A stretch of DNA of 64,000 bases. Source: Bradyrhizobium sp. WSM3983. Its GTDB lineage: Bacteria > Pseudomonadota > Alphaproteobacteria > Rhizobiales > Xanthobacteraceae. The stretch covers positions 1 to 64,000 of the forward strand of contig NZ_AXAY01000036.1 in the NCBI RefSeq assembly GCF_000473045.1, given 5' to 3'. The notes under the pieces were generated by a model that had not been told where the DNA came from, did not search any database, and saw only the letters and a list, made by a program, of their open reading frames with translations. Positions 61,279 to 64,000 of the stretch are shown here, one piece after another (positions within the stretch are counted from its first letter, which is position 1; the number at the start of each line of letters is the position of its first letter). Made by a program: the position numbers and the translations under genes.

Positions 61279-62244
61279 ATGCAAACGACGGGCTATGTGG
61301 TAATCGGACGGAATGAGGGCGAGCGGCTGAAGGCCTGCATCCTCTCGCTGCCGTCAGGCGCGCCGGTCGTGTATGTCGATTCCGGCTCGACCGACGGCTC
61401 GCCAGACTGGGTGCGCGACCGCGGTCTTGCGGTTCACGTGCTCGCCCCGGATCAACCGTTCACGGCGGCCCGGGCACGCAATGCGGGGTTCGGCCTGTTG
61501 CGTGAGCGCGCCCCCAACATCCTCTTCGTGCAGTTCATCGACGGCGATTGCGAACTGGACGCCGCCTGGCCGGGCCTGGCGCAGTCATTCCTTGAGGCCC
61601 GTCCGGAGGTCTGCGCCGTGTTCGGCCGGCGCCGCGAACGCTTTCGCGACAGGTCGATCTACAACCGCCTGTGCGACATCGAATGGGACGTACCGCTCGG
61701 CCCCGCGCTGTCCTTCGGCGGCGACGTCATGGTGCGGGCGGAGGCGCTGGCGGCCGCCGGCGGATATCGCGGCGACCTGATCGCCGGCGAGGAGCCGGAG
61801 CTCTGCGTGCGCCTGCGGGCGACCGGCTGGCAGATCCAGCGCCTCCCCGCCGCAATGACCGTTCATGACGCGGCAATGACGCGATTCGGCCAATGGTGGC
61901 GGCGCATGGTGCGTGGGGGGCACGCCTTCGCCGAGGGCGCCTGGACGCACGGCCGACAGCACGGGCATTGGGTTAAGGAAACCGTCCGGGCTGTGGCCTG
62001 GGGCCTGCTGCTGCCGCTAGCGTGCCTTGCCGCCTCGATCGTGCTCTGGCCGCTCGGCCTGCTGGCCTGGATGATCTACCCACTCCAGGTGCTGCGGCTG
62101 TGGCTGCGCTCGAGCCACCCTGACCGTGCGGCCCTCGCTCTGTTCAACGTGCTGGCGCGCTTTCCTGAGGCGGAGGGGGTGGTATGGTTTGGCCTGTCGC
62201 GGCTGCGACGGCGCAAGACGGAACTGATCGAATACAAGAGTTAG
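61279..62244 (+). CDS. Family 2 glycosyltransferase
   Basis: A 321-aa GT2 enzyme. It starts MQTTGYVVIGRNEGERLKAC, then VVYVDSGSTDGSPDWVRD, LAPDQPFTAARARNAGFGLL, VQFIDGDCELDAAWPGL (DGD metal site) and AGGYRGDLIAGEEPELCVRL. A hydrophobic part near the C-terminus (VAWGLLLPLACLAASIVLWP) suggests membrane attachment. It is coupled to the acyltransferase and probably adds a side sugar of the polymer. Confidence 0.9.
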   Translation: MQTTGYVVIGRNEGERLKACILSLPSGAPVVYVDSGSTDGSPDWVRDRGLAVHVLAPDQPFTAARARNAGFGLLRERAPNILFVQFIDGDCELDAAWPGLAQSFLEARPEVCAVFGRRRERFRDRSIYNRLCDIEWDVPLGPALSFGGDVMVRAEALAAAGGYRGDLIAGEEPELCVRLRATGWQIQRLPAAMTVHDAAMTRFGQWWRRMVRGGHAFAEGAWTHGRQHGHWVKETVRAVAWGLLLPLACLAASIVLWPLGLLAWMIYPLQVLRLWLRSSHPDRAALALFNVLARFPEAEGVVWFGLSRLRRRKTELIEYKS

Positions 62245-62823
62245 TTATCGCAATGGGCCCCCACAGTGCACCGGCCACGACGCATCGCAACGGTGGTGCG
62301 GCCCGCGGGCGACCGTCTCCTGCAAGGCATTGGCATTGCGGTCGGTCGGGAGCCTAACGCTCGTGCTGCTGGACAACGATTCCAGCTGCGTGGCTCGCGA
62401 TGAGATGGCTTCGTTCCTGATGCATGGATCGATGGGTTCTGCTCCTAGCCACCTCGAGTGCCCGAAGCCCCATACCTTTGAGATCATCACGACTTACTGT
62501 CTCCAACACAGCCGAGCGGCCGCATCACCCCGCGCGAATAATCGCTGGGATCGCCGGCGCTCCGCCTCCCGGTCCGAAGAGGCATTTCTGGAGCTACCAT
62601 CACCGGTGCTTGCTCACAGACCGGCTCGCTCCCGGCCGGCGCCAACGATGTCTGTCCGATTTCGTTCGGGGGCACGATGACCAGCAACTCGATCACCGGA
62701 ACCATCGCGCCGACGTCGTCGATTAACAATCCGATCACGCTATGGAAATCTATCCGTGCGTGGAATGGCAACGCGGCCGGATGCAGCTACAAGCCGTGCC
62801 GCTGTTGCCATATGGCTTCCTGG
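62245..62823. other. Region without a supported gene
   Basis: No gene is called over about 580 nt. A rightward open stretch from about 62600 to 62830 translates to a Thr/Ser/Gly-rich piece (GATITGACSQTGSLPAG, NSITGTIAPTSSI) resembling part of an extracellular or PEP-CTERM-like protein, but it has neither start nor signal peptide. It may be a remnant. Confidence 0.4.
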
Positions 62824-63999
62824 CTATCGTGATTGAGTCGAGAGCAGCTTGATCAATCTGGACCTATGGGCAAATACCGCCTCGTCGGTTAAATCGGCAG
62901 CAGATTGCTTTGCAAGAAACGATAGTTTAGGCAGGATATCCGAGCGGCTAAATCTCGCGATTGCCTCGCCTAGATCGGCTATGTTGCCCTTCTGCACTAA
63001 TACCGATCCGCCGTGCTTCTTTGTAAGGTCGTTAGGATAGGGACTATCGTAGCCGACGATCGGAAGCCCGCACGCCAAGGCCTCAATCAAGCAGCGAGGC
63101 GATTCAAGCGTCTTGTGGCAAAAAACAAATATGTCAAACCGCTTCATTTCCTGGAGCAGCTGCTCATGTAGTATCGATCCGGGGAAGGATATCGGAAGCG
63201 ACAAGCTATCGGCCAGCTCTTTGGCTGCCGGCAAATCAATCCCAGCTCCATACCATGTACCTACTATGCGAGCGCCGTTGCTGTTGGCGTGAGCTATGGC
63301 CTTAACCCAATCCAGGGCCCCCTTTTCCGGCGCCGCCCTTCCCGCATAGACAACGCGGAGCGGCCCGCCCGCCCTGCCGTTCAATCTTGATGAAAGCTGT
63401 TCGTCGGTTATGTGCTGATCTGCGCCTATGTGTATGTCGTGAACCAAGTGGGGATTGCGGCAAAATCTGGCGTAAGCGTTGTAACAATCCGCTCCGTGGA
63501 AAAGCCCAAGCGCTGAGCGAGCGATGACGGCTCTTTCGTAGGGGATCATCGCCGCGGCCGTGGCTTTCGTATAGAGCCTCGGCAGGACTCGCTTTCCCTG
63601 CGCGCGCTTGAAATGTACGTCAGACTCGACGTGGTCCGTCCAGACGGAAAAGGGGCGCCCTTTCTTGTTAGAAATCCATGCTGCAACGGAGCCCCAATCC
63701 CCCCATAGGCCGCCAATTCCGAATTGGAGGTAATCGGCTTTATCGATCTCGTCGGCTAGGATTTTGGAGACGGCAGGCATTTTTTTGAAAAAATGGTGAG
63801 GCTGCCAAGCCTGATCTAGGCCTATGATTCTCAGCCGATCGCCCCCTGGGATTGTGGAAACCGGAAGCGTTGGTTCTACGCTTTCTAGAGCGTAGGGACA
63901 TGCGGCAACCACATTTTCAAAATGCTGAAGCCAGAGACGCAGCCCGTTGTGCGCTTGAGACTCGATTTGCAGGTTATCGGGTGCGCCAGTCACGGGCAC
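62824..63999 (-). CDS. Family 4 glycosyltransferase, incomplete at the window edge
   Basis: At least 391 aa of a GT-B enzyme. The C-terminal domain shows LRVVYAGRAAPEKGALDWVK, IVGTWYGAGIDLPAAKELAD, FDIFVFCHKTLESPRCLIEA (nucleotide-sugar-binding Glu) and GLPIVGYDSPY. The 5' end is open: only a GTG (63999) at the edge can be seen, so the true start may lie beyond. The AT content is higher than in the acyltransferase and GT2 genes beside it, which may mean separate origin. Confidence 0.85.
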   Translation of the reverse strand: MPVTGAPDNLQIESQAHNGLRLWLQHFENVVAACPYALESVEPTLPVSTIPGGDRLRIIGLDQAWQPHHFFKKMPAVSKILADEIDKADYLQFGIGGLWGDWGSVAAWISNKKGRPFSVWTDHVESDVHFKRAQGKRVLPRLYTKATAAAMIPYERAVIARSALGLFHGADCYNAYARFCRNPHLVHDIHIGADQHITDEQLSSRLNGRAGGPLRVVYAGRAAPEKGALDWVKAIAHANSNGARIVGTWYGAGIDLPAAKELADSLSLPISFPGSILHEQLLQEMKRFDIFVFCHKTLESPRCLIEALACGLPIVGYDSPYPNDLTKKHGGSVLVQKGNIADLGEAIARFSRSDILPKLSFLAKQSAADLTDEAVFAHRSRLIKLLSTQSR

Positions 64000-64000
64000 C

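Overview
The window looks like the chromosome of a Bradyrhizobium-type alphaproteobacterium (Hyphomicrobiales). The grounds are the high GC content and codon use, the set of gene families, and a 49-bp imperfect palindrome at 13852-13900 of a kind I know from Bradyrhizobium and Rhodopseudomonas. No rRNA, tRNA or CRISPR array is visible. The species call is inference.

Region 1 (1-4.4 kb) is an edge of mixed material. It holds a broken tyrosine recombinase, a SsuABC/TauABC-type ABC import operon with a TGTGA-N6-TCACA palindrome upstream, a small YdhR-like protein, and a methyltransferase tail.

Region 2 (4.6-19.1 kb) is a compact aromatic-catabolism locus in three transcription units. The leftward unit encodes nitrilase, gentisate-type ring-cleaving cupin, FAH-family hydrolase, hotdog thioesterase and an EthD-like protein. 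The rightward unit encodes the two subunits of an indolepyruvate/arylglyoxylate-type ferredoxin oxidoreductase and then two MarR regulators. The third, leftward unit encodes a ferredoxin reductase, Rieske oxygenase alpha and beta subunits, an acyl-CoA ligase and an SDR. Both promoter regions carry a TATG-N6-CATA element. The enzyme set fits catabolism of an aryl acid, and auxin (indole-3-acetate) is my favoured but unproven substrate.

Region 3 (19.3-36.6 kb) is loosely packed. It has a galE fragment, a polyprenyl-phosphate sugar transferase, small secreted proteins, an NfrA-like TPR/outer-membrane protein, four intact PEP-CTERM proteins, and two frameshifted PEP-CTERM remnants. Each remnant is preceded by one of two paralogous 55-aa ORFs, which shows a segmental duplication.

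Region 4 (36.6-64 kb) is an exosortase-linked exopolysaccharide locus. It contains exosortase with its accessory protein, an EpsD-type PPIase, EpsI, a trypsin-like protease, a tyrosine autokinase-like ATPase, Wzz, an ExeA-like ATPase, Wza, an outer-membrane barrel, a PrsT-like TPR lipoprotein, a WecG/TagA glycosyltransferase fused to a STAS domain, an FkbH-ACP-thioesterase fusion, several more glycosyltransferases, a serine-acetyltransferase-like protein, a Gfo/Idh oxidoreductase, a sugar epimerase and an acyltransferase. The likely logic is this: the sugar transferase and glycosyltransferases build a lipid-linked repeat, acyl and perhaps glyceryl groups decorate it, Wzz, Wza and the barrel export it, and the exosortase processes the PEP-CTERM proteins that reside in or travel with the polymer. 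The last gene runs off the right edge.
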